Shown: one piece after another, positions 44,524 through 57,277 of the stretch | How the letters are laid out: each line of letters starts with the position of its first letter | How positions within the stretch are numbered: the first letter of the stretch is position 1 | Assembly (NCBI GenBank): GCA_049999765.1 | Contig: JBNGIQ010008997.1 | Location: 124,001-188,000, forward strand | Direction of reading: 5' to 3' | DNA: 64,000 nt | Source: Phaeoceros laevis | Lineage: Eukaryota; Anthocerotophyta; Anthocerotopsida; Notothyladales | Translations under genes and position numbers: made by a program | Notes under the pieces: generated by a model | The model's input: only the letters and a program-made list of their open reading frames with translations | What the model was told of the DNA's origin: nothing | The model's database searches: none

Positions 44524-46106
44524 TACAGGCTCCGAAATTACCCTCTACTGTACACAATACTAGGCCGGCACGTTACTACCGTAAGCATCATAGGTAATTC
44601 ATTTTATCCGGGTCACGAGGGAAAGCAAAATAGAGATGGAACTTCGGCACTCAGCTTGCTCATACGCTCTGGTTTCGACGTATGGACCTCCTCCGCCCCA
44701 GACAGACACACACCGCCAAGTTATTATTGCTGGCGTGATACCGCTGCTCGATGGCTTCCTGGCGGATGGATAACACCTTCCCAGCAATACCGAATACCCT
44801 GCCTGCCCTGACTCGGGACTTCGTTGGCACATGCTGCCAACTTGCTTGCTAGCTTCATTTCTTGCTCGGGCGAGGTTGACAAGGGAGGGTTGCTAAGCCA
44901 AAAAAACCGAGAGAGCAACAACCTACCTACACCTGATACAACCGAGGAGCTGCAGCAACTCACGGTCTAGAAAGCCGAAGGAACGAAAAAATTCAACCTC
45001 TTGAACCACAAACTGAAGTACGGATATATCTGGTTAGGATGGATGTGCCAAGACAATTTTCGGGCCTGTCAACTTCCAACCCAGAATCTCATCAGTTACG
45101 AGGGCCTACACCCAGAACAAAACCATAAAGCTCCAAGAAGCAAACCAAGCCAGCAATAGTCTGGCTGCACACACTCGCTGTGCTCACACCAGCAGCAGCA
45201 GCATTACCAACAACCGGCACCCTTGTTGAGATGACTGACATCCACGAACCACCGCCTTAACAAATGGACACAAGCAGCAACAAGGAAGAAGAAGAGGGGC
45301 GCTCTTGGCTGGGTTACTACCACAAATTGAACCACCACAAAACTCGTGTATACCTCATATTGAAGACAAAGTTGCTGCCAACACAGGTGGTGCTGGCTCG
45401 GGTGGTTGCACTATTACGAAATTTCCTCAAATCATTTGAGTTTGCTGGTTTGCCAAGCAAACTAGCAAAGAGCAGTACCTAGTAAGACAACCTAAGTAGA
45501 TGAGCAACAGAGAAACAACAATATTTCTGAACAGGGCAGGCGGGCTGACACTCCACCCGTCCAATGATTTCTACACCAATTCCCAAGCAGATGATGTGCA
45601 TGGATGGATCAACCACTCCACAATGGTCCAGGCAGGTCATGCTGCAACAAAATATCTGCTTGCCATGCGTATGCGAAGATGATGCCGGGCAAAACATGCG
45701 CATATCCTTGATAAAATCATCATCATGTCTTCAAAAACATGCCCCTGCAGAGAAAAATAATGATACGACCCCGATAATCTCTCCATGCTGATTGATGCCG
45801 ATGCAATCTCCCCCGGCCAAAACCCCTCCCAAAATGTACATCCATCCAATGACACATGATTGCAGCCAGCACCGCTCTACATGGTGATGATGCGCACAAT
45901 GCATCATGTTGCTACTAAATTACAAGAACGCACATGGCTAGATGATTGATGCTGCAGACTCATGCATCAAAAGGATGCATGATGATGATGATTTCCAAGC
46001 TGCCATGCTTCAGGTGAGCTTTAAGAATGAGATACATCACTTTAAGATACTGCCGCTGCATGCTTCATGACCACCCCCACCATCACCATGGTCTCAAGAC
46101 AGTGGC
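44524..46106. other. Intergenic stretch, no supported gene
   Basis: About 1.6 kb. Frames of 60-80 codons are scattered on both strands without domains. The part next to 46107 should be the 3' UTR of the RRM gene; it contains GATGATGATG simple repeats. Confidence 0.45.
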
Positions 46107-48559
46107 CTAGGCAACTTGCTGATCTGTTCCCACTGAGGTAGTGCTTGTCTGTGCAGATGCCGATAGATCTGAGTTTCCATTCAAGTCATGAGAAACAGTC
46201 ACACCTGGGGCACCATTATCAAGGGTTTGTGGTACTGAAGCCATGCCATCTCTTTTCCGCCCATAAGGGTTTTTCGAATACGTGATTCACGAGTTAAGGT
46301 GCACACACACACACATCCAAACTGCTGCACCATCAATAACATAACTCTAACAAAGACACCACCTTCAAACATGGATGGAATGAAAGAAAGGATATTGTAT
46401 TCTCATGCCACCTCGGTCTGAGGTTGTCAGCACAGCTCCCTGAAGGTTTGCATGAACAGTCATTGCTGTATTCACGTCCTGAATACAGACAATCATGGAG
46501 GTTAAAACTGACACACACGTGTCCAGGAACAACCAGCCAGCCAGCTACCAACGCACCAGTTCGTTCACAAACAATGAGTGATCAGCTACTAATGCACCAT
46601 TTCAATGCTGAACTATGCGAAATGCCGCAGAGATATATACACCTATGGCAAAATGCTCACCACAAACTCAATGAAGCAAACTGTGCTTTTGCCCTGCCGG
46701 AGAACCTTCATTTGCCGAAAACCAGGCTGACTGCAACGGTTTTGCATAGATATTCAGAACACTTGGGTATATGTGTCCACAGACATTGTCCCAGTTGTGT
46801 TGAGTACAACCTTGACAATCAGCTAGGATACCAGCTTTCACACTAAGTGAACATAAAAACAAGGATTAAGGTTTCAAGCATACTTGCTGAATAGTCCCCG
46901 CAACTCTGCTTCACTGGTTGTCTCTCCAAGATTTCCAATGAACAGCGTGTTGCATGGAGGATTGTCCTTGTTGTTCTAAAAATCAACCCGTTAATTTAAT
47001 TAGGCAGCTAGGACATACTGGCTGAACAAGCCATCCAACGTGTTGATCAGGATCGCCTAAACAATGGGCAGTCAGCAGTTTATCCCCAACTTTAAAGGCA
47101 CGGTACCTGAACAGGAGCATAACCAGCCGGTGCAATTGGTGGAACCTGCGCTACTGGATAGCTTGCATAAGGGTCATATTGAGTTCCTTGTGGTATATAG
47201 CTGAAAGCCGAATCACATACGTTAACACCATCAAAGCCCTACTATTTCCTATCAGACTGCAATTGCAAACGCCCCAAGGCTTGTACATCCATTAGGCTGT
47301 ACCACCTGGAGTTAGATTTAGAATACAAAAGCTTCTAAGCAACACACAAACTGCAAAAGTGTGACAAGCTTGAACCTCCAGAGGAAGTCACGAGGTAGCA
47401 GTTCAACCTTTGTGGGCCCCAAGACGGGGCTGCGGCAGGCGGATATGACTGAGGCGCTGCATAAGGTGGTGGAGTATAGTCTCCAGCTGTGCGCATTCGT
47501 TTATTTGGGTCATAGCCCGTTGGCTCCGGTGTGCTATTTGAAAGACCTGAGACAAAAGCACAGAAAAAATGTGGAGGCTGCAATGCAGATACACAAAATC
47601 ACAGCTATCGTCTGAACCAAAATTTGGTCCCTGAAGAATTCTTCCTTCTCACAGGCACTTGTTTATACCTCGCTTTACATACAAATTCTTCTTTGCCATT
47701 TCCGCACGAAGAACAGAGTTCGTCTCGGCATCAAACACCAGATTCTGGATGACAAAAATCCATAGAGAACTATGAACTTCTGTCCAGTCCATAAACCAGG
47801 AATAACATCGTTCTGCAGCAGTAATCACATGAATGCAATAACCAACCTGTAGTGCATCACGGGCAGCCATTGCCATGGCTGATGTTGAGAAGAGGGCAAA
47901 GCCCATAGGTTGATCAGCTTTAAAATTCATCTGCGAAGCTTCATACCCAGGCCACCATCTCAAAAGATTCTGCAACTCCCGCTCCTTGACGTCTGGAGGA
48001 AACCCTAGAACAAAAATCGTTCTCACCTGCGTACCCAATTCCATACACCCAGTTCAGGATGACAATCAGAAGCGAATTCGCATCCCTTACCCAAATGATG
48101 ATGCCTCAGAGGCGGCAACCTGACATCTCTACAACATCAATCTCACGCGCTCTTAGACCCGATAGCTGCTCTACGCACGAGATTTAAACTGCTACGCTCA
48201 ATTTCGGGCTCTCCTTGCCCGGGACACTACTGCACTAAACGAGTCAAATCAGCTCACGAGTAACCTCAACAGTCAGTCCAAGCCCGGAAGCTGTCCCTGG
48301 CATTGCTCAATGCCTCGAAAGGGAACGAAGCGATTTCACCAACTCTAGGCTCGCAGCTGGTGAACCACACCTCAGCTCAACAAGACACGAACGGGCCCTT
48401 CCCTAGAGCTCAGGGTTTTGCCACTGCAACAGACAGCTGAGGTGCAGGCAGACCAATCGGATGCAAAATGATCCCAGATACCTCGTCGTGAGGGACGGTC
48501 TCGACCTGAGGCGCGGCTGCGCCCCATTGCTGATATTGTCCAGGAGGCTGTCCGGCCAT
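46107..48559 (-). CDS. SCW1/WHI3-like RNA-binding protein with two RRMs
   Basis: Nine exons in consistent phase: 48482-48559, 47847-48026, 47669-47744, 47408-47546, 47107-47200, 46884-46975, 46661-46730, 46396-46478 and 46107-46281, giving 328 residues. The start is MAGQPPGQYQQWGAAA. The first RRM has VRTIFVLGFPPDVKERELQN and GFALFSTSAMAMAARDALQ. A Pro/Tyr/Gln-rich linker follows (residues about 115-180). The second RRM has NTLFIGNLGETTSEAELRGL, GFRQMKVLRQGKSTVCFIEF and MTVHANLQGAVL, and ends GMRIQYSKNPYGRKRDG. Such proteins bind mRNA, probably 3' UTRs, in cytoplasm or nucleus. The second RRM is split over four exons, and the last intron (46282-46395) is of the U12 AT-AC class. The coding model depends on that intron to restore IQYSKNP. 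Confidence 0.9.
46282..46395 (-). other. U12-type AT-AC intron
   Basis: On the minus strand the intron begins ATATCCTTTC and ends CAC. Twelve or so bases from its end is CCTTAACT, the U12 branch site. Removing it joins ATACA to GTATTCG and gives the conserved IQYSKNPYGRK, with no frame break. No GT-AG alternative restores this frame. Confidence 0.9.
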
Positions 48560-49440
48560 CCTCTGCCACCCACCCTCCCCCTCGTCCTCACGCCACCTCC
48601 CTATCGCGCCTGCTTTGCTTGTGTCCCGCAAAAACTCCAGCGAAGCGTCTGTCTCTTGCGCCTCGAGTCGCAGAAATTCACAACTCTTCCGTCTTCTGTC
48701 TGGACTCCATTTCTACAAACCCCCGCTGCCAATTCACACTCCGAGCTTCCTCGAGCAGAGATGGTCGCAGCCCTAACAGCCGGAAATAGACTGCACAATG
48801 CAGCGCGTCATCCATGTCTGGGGCAGCGTCCAAGATGGCTGCCTTCCCTGCGAGCGCGTGCCTTACCGTCGCTGTGTCGCGCAGACTCTACACGCCATCT
48901 GCAGCAGTTCTCTTCGTTCCCCTTCTCCATGCCCGTCCCCGTTGGTGAGCCCCGGTCAGATCGACGGCGGAACGGGCACTCACCTAGCATCGGACGGCAG
49001 ATGAGCGCTGGAGACTCCGCCTGTTACTGTGGCGGTTCACGGCAAGCGATGGGAACGTTTGGGGAACGGACGTTTCCTGGGAAATGACACTCCCACCAAC
49101 GAGCGTAACGCACACCCGAACCTTGACCCGAATAAACTCAAAATGTAGCGAACAAGCTTTCACGTATACGAGTTAACACTTACCGTGGGTCGTCATCGTA
49201 GGCTTGTGCACTTTACATGTTAACGGGCTTGTGAGAGAGAGAGAGAGAGCACTAACCCAAGCTAGTTCCTCCACGACCATCGGGCCAGGGAAACCGTCCT
49301 TCCTATTCCTATACCTACTCTTGTGACCTACATGGTACCCAACCACAAACATCTATGCATGTGTCAGGGAGGAGGCACGGACAGGTTAGATAGTGCAACT
49401 CTGGACGAGGGCAAATCATTTAGCATAGGAAGGAGGACTG

Positions 49441-49520
49441 CTTCCCTAGCCTGGGTGAGTGCTCTCTCACAATGGCGACCTTCCCTAGCCTGGGTGAGTG
49501 CTCTCTCACAATGGCGACCA
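49441..49520. repeat. Two-copy tandem repeat of about 39 bp
   Basis: TTCCCTAGCCTGGGTGAGTG and CTCTCTCACAATGGCGACC appear twice in series. Confidence 0.85.
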
Positions 49521-50878
49521 CGCTGGGGACTACTGCTTGGCATGTCAGAGACATGGCGGCGTGCTCGATCCCCTAGTGGAATCGGTATAGCACGGTCTTA
49601 CTACTATTACTACTACTCCTACTAGTACGCTCTAACACTGCACCACAAAATTAGCTTCCTTGATTTAGCCATGTCCTCCACAATGTAAGCACCCTTTGCT
49701 TTGCTCTCTTCCAAATCAGTACGTTGCTTGTGTGTTTTTTCTTTTCTGCTTGCTTCGGAGCAGATATTGCTTGACTTTTCACGACCTTACCTTTAATTGC
49801 CTTGCTCATGTACACACATATGATTATCTCACTTGTTTTCAACTCAAGGTTTGAAATCAATGAAATTCAGTCTTACCCAAGTGCAAATATAATTGGAGAA
49901 CCACAACCATAGGATGACATTTGGTTCGGCCACTTTTTTCATTGCCTTCGGTAACTAATTAGAATCAATTGTTACATAAGTTAGAATTGTTAGTTTATCT
50001 AGGTTAGTTAGGACAATTAGCCCATTAAGCCTAGTACTAGTTAGAAAGTTTAAATAGTTAGCTTAGTTAGATGAGTAAAATTGGGCCCCGGGCTAGCTTA
50101 TTTCCCAGACTAGGCTACTTAGAAGGCTACACCTAACATTATCGAAGTGAACCACATGTGCCGACTCGATCTACCAATGGCATTTGCAATGGCATTTGCA
50201 TCGATTACAACGGTAAGATACTTTGTTGCATAGTCACGGAAAACGTGTTTCCGGCTAACCGAAGTGTGTTTCGATTGTATGAAACGTACGAATTTAAAAC
50301 GGCTGGTTTCCTGACACTTCATAATTTTTTCTAAATAAAAAAATGTTGCGCTTGTCCAGAGTGCAGGCCGACTGCCACCCTCGCGCCTTTCCAGGGTTTG
50401 CCGGGCGGCTACCACTCTCTCACTTTTGCCAGTGGCTGCAAGACCGGCCCCACCTAGACCCCTGCACCCTCCAGCCCACTCCAAGATCCACCAATGTCAC
50501 TTTCCATGAGCCCAAAAACGGGTCCAGCAACTTGGTTCCGCACTAAAGTTGACATGCGCAACTAACCCGTGCGGAAAACCCGTGGCGGTTGACATGTTGC
50601 CAGAAAACCCGTGCAAAGGGCCCTCTAGCGAACTTCCCAACAACTTGTAACATGGTCAACAGCCGGATATAACAGCTTGAATATAGCACCTTGAATACAG
50701 AAGCTGACTACAATAGCTGGACACATGAAAAATGCGATCCATTTTCATCAATCTTCATCAGTATACAAAGCCCAAGGAAATCCATATCTATCTATCTACG
50801 ATAATATTGCAGGGCTCATGTCGACTGAAATACCCGCCACACTGAATGCCTGCTTAAAAACATTCAAATGTTCGTTCA

Positions 50879-50950
50879 GCTCCATCCAAGTTGTATCCAT
50901 GATCCTCTTCTGATCCATCCAAGTTGTATCCATGATCCTCTTCTGATCTA
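50879..50950. repeat. Two-copy tandem repeat of about 34 bp
   Basis: CATCCAAGTTGTATCCATGA and TCCTCTTCTGATC occur twice in direct succession. Confidence 0.85.
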
Positions 50951-51725
50951 ACGACACTGCCTGCATCCATGTCAATGCCGCTTCTATTGAGGAGGAAGAA
51001 CTCAAATGAAGATTCTGCTAGACCTTCTTAACAGATCATACAAGAAGAGCTGAGAACTGGAAAGGATCTCCTTTCATAACCGAGTATATGAGAATTGTAC
51101 AGAGAAAGAGCTGAAACATTGGGCTGATTTCATTATTATGACTGAAGGATGTTTAGAGGCTCACCAACCCCAAAGAGCAAAGTTGAAGAAGTCTCATTAT
51201 AGCGAATACCATTTACCACATCAGAATTCGTTGCCAAGAAGATGCTTGTTGTGATAGGTTTGTTCTTCAAAGTAGTCCACTTGATATTGCAAAGGAGAAG
51301 GATGACGTTGCCCAAATCCAAAGCAGCCCTTGAAACCACAGTGTCTCTTAAATCTGTGCTGTAATAAAACAGATTGCTATCCAAACTCTCCTTTGAAAGG
51401 ATACAAACCGTCCGAAACTGTAGTCTCAAGATGCCAACCTGCATAGAGCTATTGCAACTTGGGTGTCAATCTGCAGCTTCCTGTAGGGAATTTGTTGCAG
51501 AGCTGTTGGAGTTTTCCTACCAATGTCATGGTGAACTAAGCTACAAATGGCAAGTGCTAACATAGTCAACGGGACCATTTTTTGCATCATAACGTCATAA
51601 CGAGGTGACTCCATGGGTTACAAAATCCTTTTTTTGTGTGTAGATTCCAAAAAACAATTTTTCTCAAGTCCTTATATTTACTGCCTACAGTATTCAAGGC
51701 CTGGTTGTGCCTCAACCGCCAGTAA

Positions 51726-51810
51726 CTGTCGAAACTAGTCTTCAGGAATATGGGACCAAGAGGAAGAAGGATGTCGAAACTAGTCTTCAGCAATATACGA
51801 CCAAGTGGAC
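51726..51810. repeat. Two-copy tandem repeat of about 46 bp
   Basis: GTCGAAACTAGTCTTCAG followed by (G/C)AATAT(G/A)(G/C)GACCAAG occurs twice, just ahead of the 90-codon orphan frame. Confidence 0.75.
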
Positions 51811-53711
51811 TTCTTCTTCCAGAGGTTTGTAGATGAGAAGATTACTCCGAAGCTCTTCTCTGCTGATGGGAAAGATTTCAAATTGGTAGGAGACATTCAT
51901 TGGGTTGGTAGTAGGATTGACCTCCTCATGCACCGCTTGCTAACAGCTAGAGTTGACATGTCTGAAGCAGCTCAGGGTTTGATGAACAGGTTGAAAAGCA
52001 TGGTTTTGAAATGTGCCCTGTGTTTGGTGCCTCAGGATGTGGTAAACCAAGAGCAGCTATGGAGAGAACATGATTGAAACCCTCAAATTCCAAACGCACT
52101 ATAAAGACAATCTAGCTGCAAGATTTTCTACATTAAAGAAACGAAGGTCTTAGTGTTTTCCTTGCTGTCATATCTACTCTTCCGTTTGACAAGATCTTAA
52201 AGGAAAAGGGCAACAACGCTACATGCCCAAAGTGTAGGCAAACTGTCGTTGGTCATGTTTGATTCTTCCCAAACTAAACCTTAAACATCGAACCTCGAAT
52301 TCCAATATATTGTTGGAACCCAGGCACTCCTTAAGTTCGCGGACAGACGCGTAACCACTTAGACTCTATTGCCTACTCGAGTTTAAGCCGCCTACTCGTG
52401 TCGTGCGACGATTTTGAATAGAAGAATCTGCATGAAATCAAATGTTGCTCTTGCAAAGTCTTGCTATCGTGTTTAAAACTGCTTCGTCTCGAAATTGCAA
52501 TAGTTGTCTCTGTCCACCTTCTCTTCAAACTACTAGTAATAGCGCAAGTACTTAAAAAAATAGGAGGACGATGCATCAAGACATCTATAATCACTAGAAT
52601 GTCAAATTAAGAGGGGAAAAAAGCTAGGACATAAAGACCGACAAGCATAAGCAAAAGTAGTAGTAGTAAGTTGATTATGGTGTTTAGCCAACTCCACTGA
52701 GACATTTTCGGGAGCATAATAAGGTAGATGCGGGTCATATAGGCCATGTAGGTCGTTTAGGCCATCTCTCTACTGTAGTATGGGCGGGATGTGCGAGTAG
52801 TGTAGGCGACATACTATGTGTACTTGAGAAGTTAGAAAAGCAATTCTCAATTTTTTTTTTCCAACCATGTAAGAGGGCATGGATGAACCTAAAACTTCCC
52901 TTTCCCTAACTTAGCCATGGCTGCTCACACATGAAGCCATGGGTGGACATTTGGAGAAATCCATCTCGGGCTAAGAATGGATAGAACAATGATTATTTTG
53001 ACATTGGCGAGTCGAGAGTTTGTGAGGATGATAATCTCGGTTCTACATTTCAAACAAGCTAAAGGGCAACAATTTTGGTGGAGAAATGAGCTTCCTAGGT
53101 CCTAGAAAGCTTGACTTCCGCCATGAGACTTAGCCGCTAGAGCAGACATTAAAACGGGAAAGATGAGAGGGGGAGGGGAACTTAGAGGAAGAGGGGTGGC
53201 GAAATATTCACGCAAGATACGGCCAGATCTCCACGAAAAAAGAAGCCAAAGAAATAGTAAAGTACACATTTAGAGTAATTAGGCGCATGACATGTGGCGC
53301 CCGTAAAGAAATGTACTCCATTCCTAAAATCTTGGCCCTATTGCGGAGCACACGTTGGCCCACACACAACACAAAATGTGCCCATTAATACTAATAGTGG
53401 GCCCAGATGGCCCATATAGATGGCCTAAATGCCCTGCAATGGCCTAAATGCCCTACACCTACCAACTTTCCTTTCTCGCTTTAATAGTATCTACAATATC
53501 CAATGAATTGTTCCCAAAGTTGTCTCCACACTTAGCTCTATGTATGTCAAAAAAAGAAGAGAATTCATTAAAACATACAAAAGTTATAAGAGGGTAAAGT
53601 TAGGGTGGCCTATATCACCCCCATCTACCTTATCACTTTTTTGTTTCCCGAAAAAAAAAACGCTTGCCGATCTTGTAAGTTTGGAGGCAGAGACTCCTAG
53701 AGAATCTATTA

Positions 53712-54688
53712 GGGCCACTTTGCATGTAGCCCGGACCCGGAGAAATCCTCGCCACGTCACAAGTAAAACAACTTGAGTTTTTGGACTCTAGCGCTGGTTT
53801 AATGAGCGTTGTTGCTCCGGCCCGGAGAAAACCTCAAGGTCTATAATTAGGTACACTATGATTTCTCTGGGCTGGAGGAGTCCCGCAACCGGTGGGGTGA
53901 CCGAACGGGATATCCTTCGTTCCAACAGCCTGTTGCAAATTATGGGCCGGTCTCCAATAGAACCATATTTGGGAATTGATGTAAAGGGTTGACCCTTTAC
54001 TTCCATTCCTCCCGCGCTTTTCACGTTTCGGTCATCAAACACATTCATCTTGGATTTTGTCACATTTCCAAGCTGTACATTGCTGGAAGCCATTCTCCTT
54101 TCTTTACAATGGCACCTCCAGAATCCAAGCCAAGCATGAATAATTTTACTTAAGTTCTTCCAGCGACCTAGCTCGAGAGTGCACTTGAGTTCCCAGCATC
54201 GTAGCTCGAGAGTGTGCTTGAGCAGGTGAATAGGAGGGCACCCGCGCGGACTACGGACGTACCAAGCATGTATAAAAAAAATTTATTTAGCATGAATGTG
54301 AAAAGGAGTCAACAAAAAAACCGTTTAGGTCAACAGGTGACCGCCGGTTGGAGGAATGGAAGTAAAGGGTCGACCCTTTACATCAATTCCCAAATATGGT
54401 TCTATTGGAGACCGGCGCATAATTTGCAACCAGTCGTTGGAACGGAGTATATCCCGTTCGGTCACCCCACCGGTTGCGGGACTCCTCTGGACCAGAGAAA
54501 TCCTAGTGTACCTAATTATAGAAATCCTAGTGTACGTAACCCTGAGGTTTTTTGCGGGCCGGAGCAGCAACGCTCATTAAACCAGCGCTAGAGTCCATTA
54601 AACCAGTGCTAGAGTCCAAAAACTGAAGTTATTTTACTTGTGACGTGGCAAGGATTTCTCGGGGTCCGGGCTACATGGAAAGTGGCCC
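53712..54688. mobile_element. Foldback DNA transposon with inverted arms of about 300 bp
   Basis: The left arm (53712 to about 54012) and right arm (about 54349-54688) are reverse complements over almost their whole length. Both start with GGGCCACTTT at the outer ends. The triplet TTA flanks the element directly on both sides (53709-53711 and 54689-54691), a perfect TWA-type target duplication as made by PIF/Harbinger elements. The right arm contains extra internal duplications (GAAATCCTAGTGTAC and ACCAG(C/T)GCTAGAGTCC), so it is longer. The 335-bp core includes a minus-strand frame starting MASSNVQLGNVTKSKMNVF with no known family. There is no transposase. Confidence 0.82.
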
Positions 54689-55470
54689 TTAGACCAGCTT
54701 GTATCCGAAAAGCCTTTTTTAGGCTACGATGCAAACTGCCATAGTGTCTATTAGATACCTTAGTTACCGCAGCTTAAGAAACGATGGAAATGGAAACGCA
54801 TTTCTGCGCGTTTCTAAACGTTTCCTTATTTTGGCGGGTGTAAGAAGGAAACGGGACTAGGCTCCTTTTTAGTGTATTTTAAAACTTTAATATTTAAATA
54901 ATAACTAAGGCACATGGGGTAGGGGCGGGCAACGGGCAAGTTACAAACTTCAAAGGCAACCTAACTTACTCGCGAATCACTACTGGGATGGGGGGCGTTC
55001 CCCATCCCGGTTTTTCTTATCCCAGCCATCCAGTATTTCTTATCCTAACCACCGAGTGTTCAAGCAATGTCGGCGATGCATTTTGTGCGCTGGGAGGAAG
55101 AGCGGCTGCTGGGGAGCGCGCCCAGGCATGGCACGACGCCATCCTGGATCAGGCCGGGGAGAGCGCCGAGGATCTGGTATGGCTGAGTGACAAGTCGCGT
55201 TCCAATTCGCGCGACTTCCGACGCGACTTGTAACTCACTTTTAACGAAACGCGTTCTCGTTTCGAGTGGCGTTTCCGGCATTTTTTTTCCGCTTCTGGCA
55301 TTTTTCTGAAAACGGCATAGAAACTTGAAAACGTGAAACGTGGAAATGCGTTTCTTGCGTTTCCAAGCTGGGGGAAACGCGTTTCCCGTAACTAAGTTAC
55401 ATACTATGCAAACTGCCAGCCAGAGTGTCTATTAGACCAGCTTGTATCCGAAAAAGCTTTTTTTAGACTA
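54689..55470. repeat. Duplicated flank with a second inverted-repeat insertion
   Basis: TTAGACCAGCTTGTATCCGA with AAAAGC(C/T)TTTTTTAG occurs at 54689 and 55433, and GCAAACTGCCA...GTGTCTATTAG at 54731 and 55408. Between the copies, CTTAGTTAC near 54760 and its complement GTAACTAAG near 55390, together with GAAACGC/GCGTTTC-rich arms, suggest another short inverted-repeat element. It encloses a GC-rich stretch (55066-55225) that looks like captured coding DNA. The borders are not resolved. Confidence 0.5.
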
Positions 55471-55793
55471 CGATAGGCGGCAATGCAAAGCTCGCCTCCG
55501 CCTGCTTCATCTAATATTCAGTTGCCACAAGAAGAACAAGCTTAATTGCGTGCTTGTGGGTCCGTTTGGTCCCACCGAAAGCCTGGCATTCGTACTTTGG
55601 GATGCAAACCTTTTGTGTCACTACTACTTGCCAGAGACCTGCATTGCAGGAGTCTCAAAAATTGATGGATTTTCCCTGGAACCACTCAGGGAAAATCACT
55701 GAATGCGGTGTACCGGTTCACTTGATCCTTCTCCTCGCCCTGAAGAACCTTCTTGCTTCTTCCATCCCTGCTTGCTTCCATCCTCCACTAACC

Positions 55794-56999
55794 CTAGGCC
55801 GGTGACTCAGACTTGTCTTTTGATAACTTGTCCTCCCACTTGAGGGGCCTAACAGTTTCCCAGGTGAAGTCGGGGTCGGACCTGCCGAAGTGGCCATACG
55901 CCGCGGTCTTCTGAAATCGTTTGTTGCCCCCTCGCTTAAGATCAAGGTCGATGGTGATGAGGCCGGGGCGGAAGTCGAAGGCTTCCTTGACAATCTTGAG
56001 GATCTGCGGGTCATGCAGCTTGCCGGTGCCGTAGGTGTCCACAAACACCGACAACGGCTCCGGCACTCCGATGGCGTAGGAGACCTGCACCAGCGCGCGG
56101 CGGGCCAGGCCCGAAGCCACAATGCTCTTGGCTGCCTGCCGCGCAATGTAAGCCCCGGAGCGGTCCACCTTGGTGGGATCCTTGCCGGAAAATGCCCCTC
56201 CTCCGTGAGCCCCCCACCCGCCGTAGGTGTCCACAATGATCTTCCTCCCAGTGAGCCCCGCATCCCCGTGAGGGCCCCCGATGACGAACCTGCCCGAAGG
56301 GTTGAGGTGGAAGACGGTGTTCTCGTCCAGGTAGCGCTCCGGCACCACGGGCTTGATGACATGCTCCCTCAGGTCGGCCGCAATCTGGTCGTTGGTCACG
56401 CTCTCGTCGTGCTGCGTGGAGATGAGCACCGTGTGCACCCGCAGCGGCACCATGGCCCCGCCCTCGTTGCGGTACTCCACCGTGACCTGCGTCTTGCCAT
56501 CGGGGCGGAGCCAGCCGCAGATTCCCTTCTTTCTCACCTCCGTGAGCCTTGCCCCAAGCCGCGTGGCCAGGACGTGGGACAGTGGCATCAGCTCCTCCGT
56601 CTCGTCCGTGGCATAGCCGAACATGTGGCCCTGGTCCCCGGCACCTATCTCCTCTGGCTTCTTGGTGAAGTTGCCATGCACGCCCTGAGCTATGTCGGGG
56701 CTCTGCTGCTCGATGTTCACCAGCACTTTGCAGTGCTCCGCGTCCAGCCCTACCGCGTCCGAGGTGAAGCCAATTTCGCGGCAAGTGTCCCGCACAATCT
56801 TCTCGTAGTCCACCTCCGCCTTGGTGGTGATCTCCCCGAACACCATCACCATGTTGGTCTTGGTGCACGTCTCGCAAGCCACCTTGCTCTCGGGGTCCTG
56901 CTCCAGGCACGCATCCAGCACCGCGTCCGAAATCTGGTCGCAAAGTTTGTCCGGGTGCCCCTCGTTCACCGACTCCGACGTGAAGAGGAAGGTCTCCAT
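55794..56999 (-). CDS. SAMS: S-adenosylmethionine synthetase
   Basis: Single coding exon of 401 residues starting at [20 protein letters not shown]. The enzyme makes S-adenosylmethionine from methionine and ATP in the cytosol, feeding methylation, ethylene and polyamine routes. Signature motifs are intact: [40 protein letters not shown] and [15 protein letters not shown]. The length matches plant isoforms (about 390-400). An intronless coding region is usual for plant SAMS genes. The frame extends upstream of this ATG, but the added residues are unlike the family. It lies only 278 bp downstream of the TPX2 gene stop on the same strand. A TATA-like TTTATATG sits at about 57128-57137, inside that gap. 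Confidence 0.97.
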   Translation of the reverse strand: METFLFTSESVNEGHPDKLCDQISDAVLDACLEQDPESKVACETCTKTNMVMVFGEITTKAEVDYEKIVRDTCREIGFTSDAVGLDAEHCKVLVNIEQQSPDIAQGVHGNFTKKPEEIGAGDQGHMFGYATDETEELMPLSHVLATRLGARLTEVRKKGICGWLRPDGKTQVTVEYRNEGGAMVPLRVHTVLISTQHDESVTNDQIAADLREHVIKPVVPERYLDENTVFHLNPSGRFVIGGPHGDAGLTGRKIIVDTYGGWGAHGGGAFSGKDPTKVDRSGAYIARQAAKSIVASGLARRALVQVSYAIGVPEPLSVFVDTYGTGKLHDPQILKIVKEAFDFRPGLITIDLDLKRGGNKRFQKTAAYGHFGRSDPDFTWETVRPLKWEDKLSKDKSESPA

Positions 57000-57277
57000 C
57001 TCCACACCGCAGGGCAGACGGGAGGCTGGCAGGAAGGAAAGGAAGACGGAAGGCTTCGAAAGAGAGGAACGAGCCAAGTCAGTCACCACTGTGCACACAG
57101 ATAGGCTGCCACCTCGGACCCAGATGGGCATATAAACAATGATATTTATTTGCATATGTGTAGAAGGGCAAACATTCCTAGGACTAGGTCAAGAAACGTA
57201 AGTACGTACTACCGGTAACCAATCAGTTACCGGGATACACCAGGCCAGATCGCCAGATCTGAACTCCTCCCTCGCAG

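Larger units (their letters stand above)
48560..53711. other. Transposon- and repeat-rich intergenic region
   Basis: Five kilobases without a convincing gene. The first few hundred bases should hold the RRM gene promoter. Local duplications are listed separately. A TGTTA...TAACA-bounded stretch at 49971-50137 could be a solo LTR, but no target duplication is visible. A 90-codon frame at 51805-52077 begins MDFFFQRFVDEKITPKLF and has no recognised family. AT content rises after 51 kb. Confidence 0.45.

Noticed and set aside
49971-50137. Possible solo LTR (TGTTA...TAACA)
   Set aside because: No five-base target duplication and no primer-binding site next to either end; kept only as a remark.
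55890-57104. 404-codon plus-strand frame opposite SAM synthetase
   Set aside because: Antisense shadow of a highly codon-biased gene; the minus-strand product is unambiguous.
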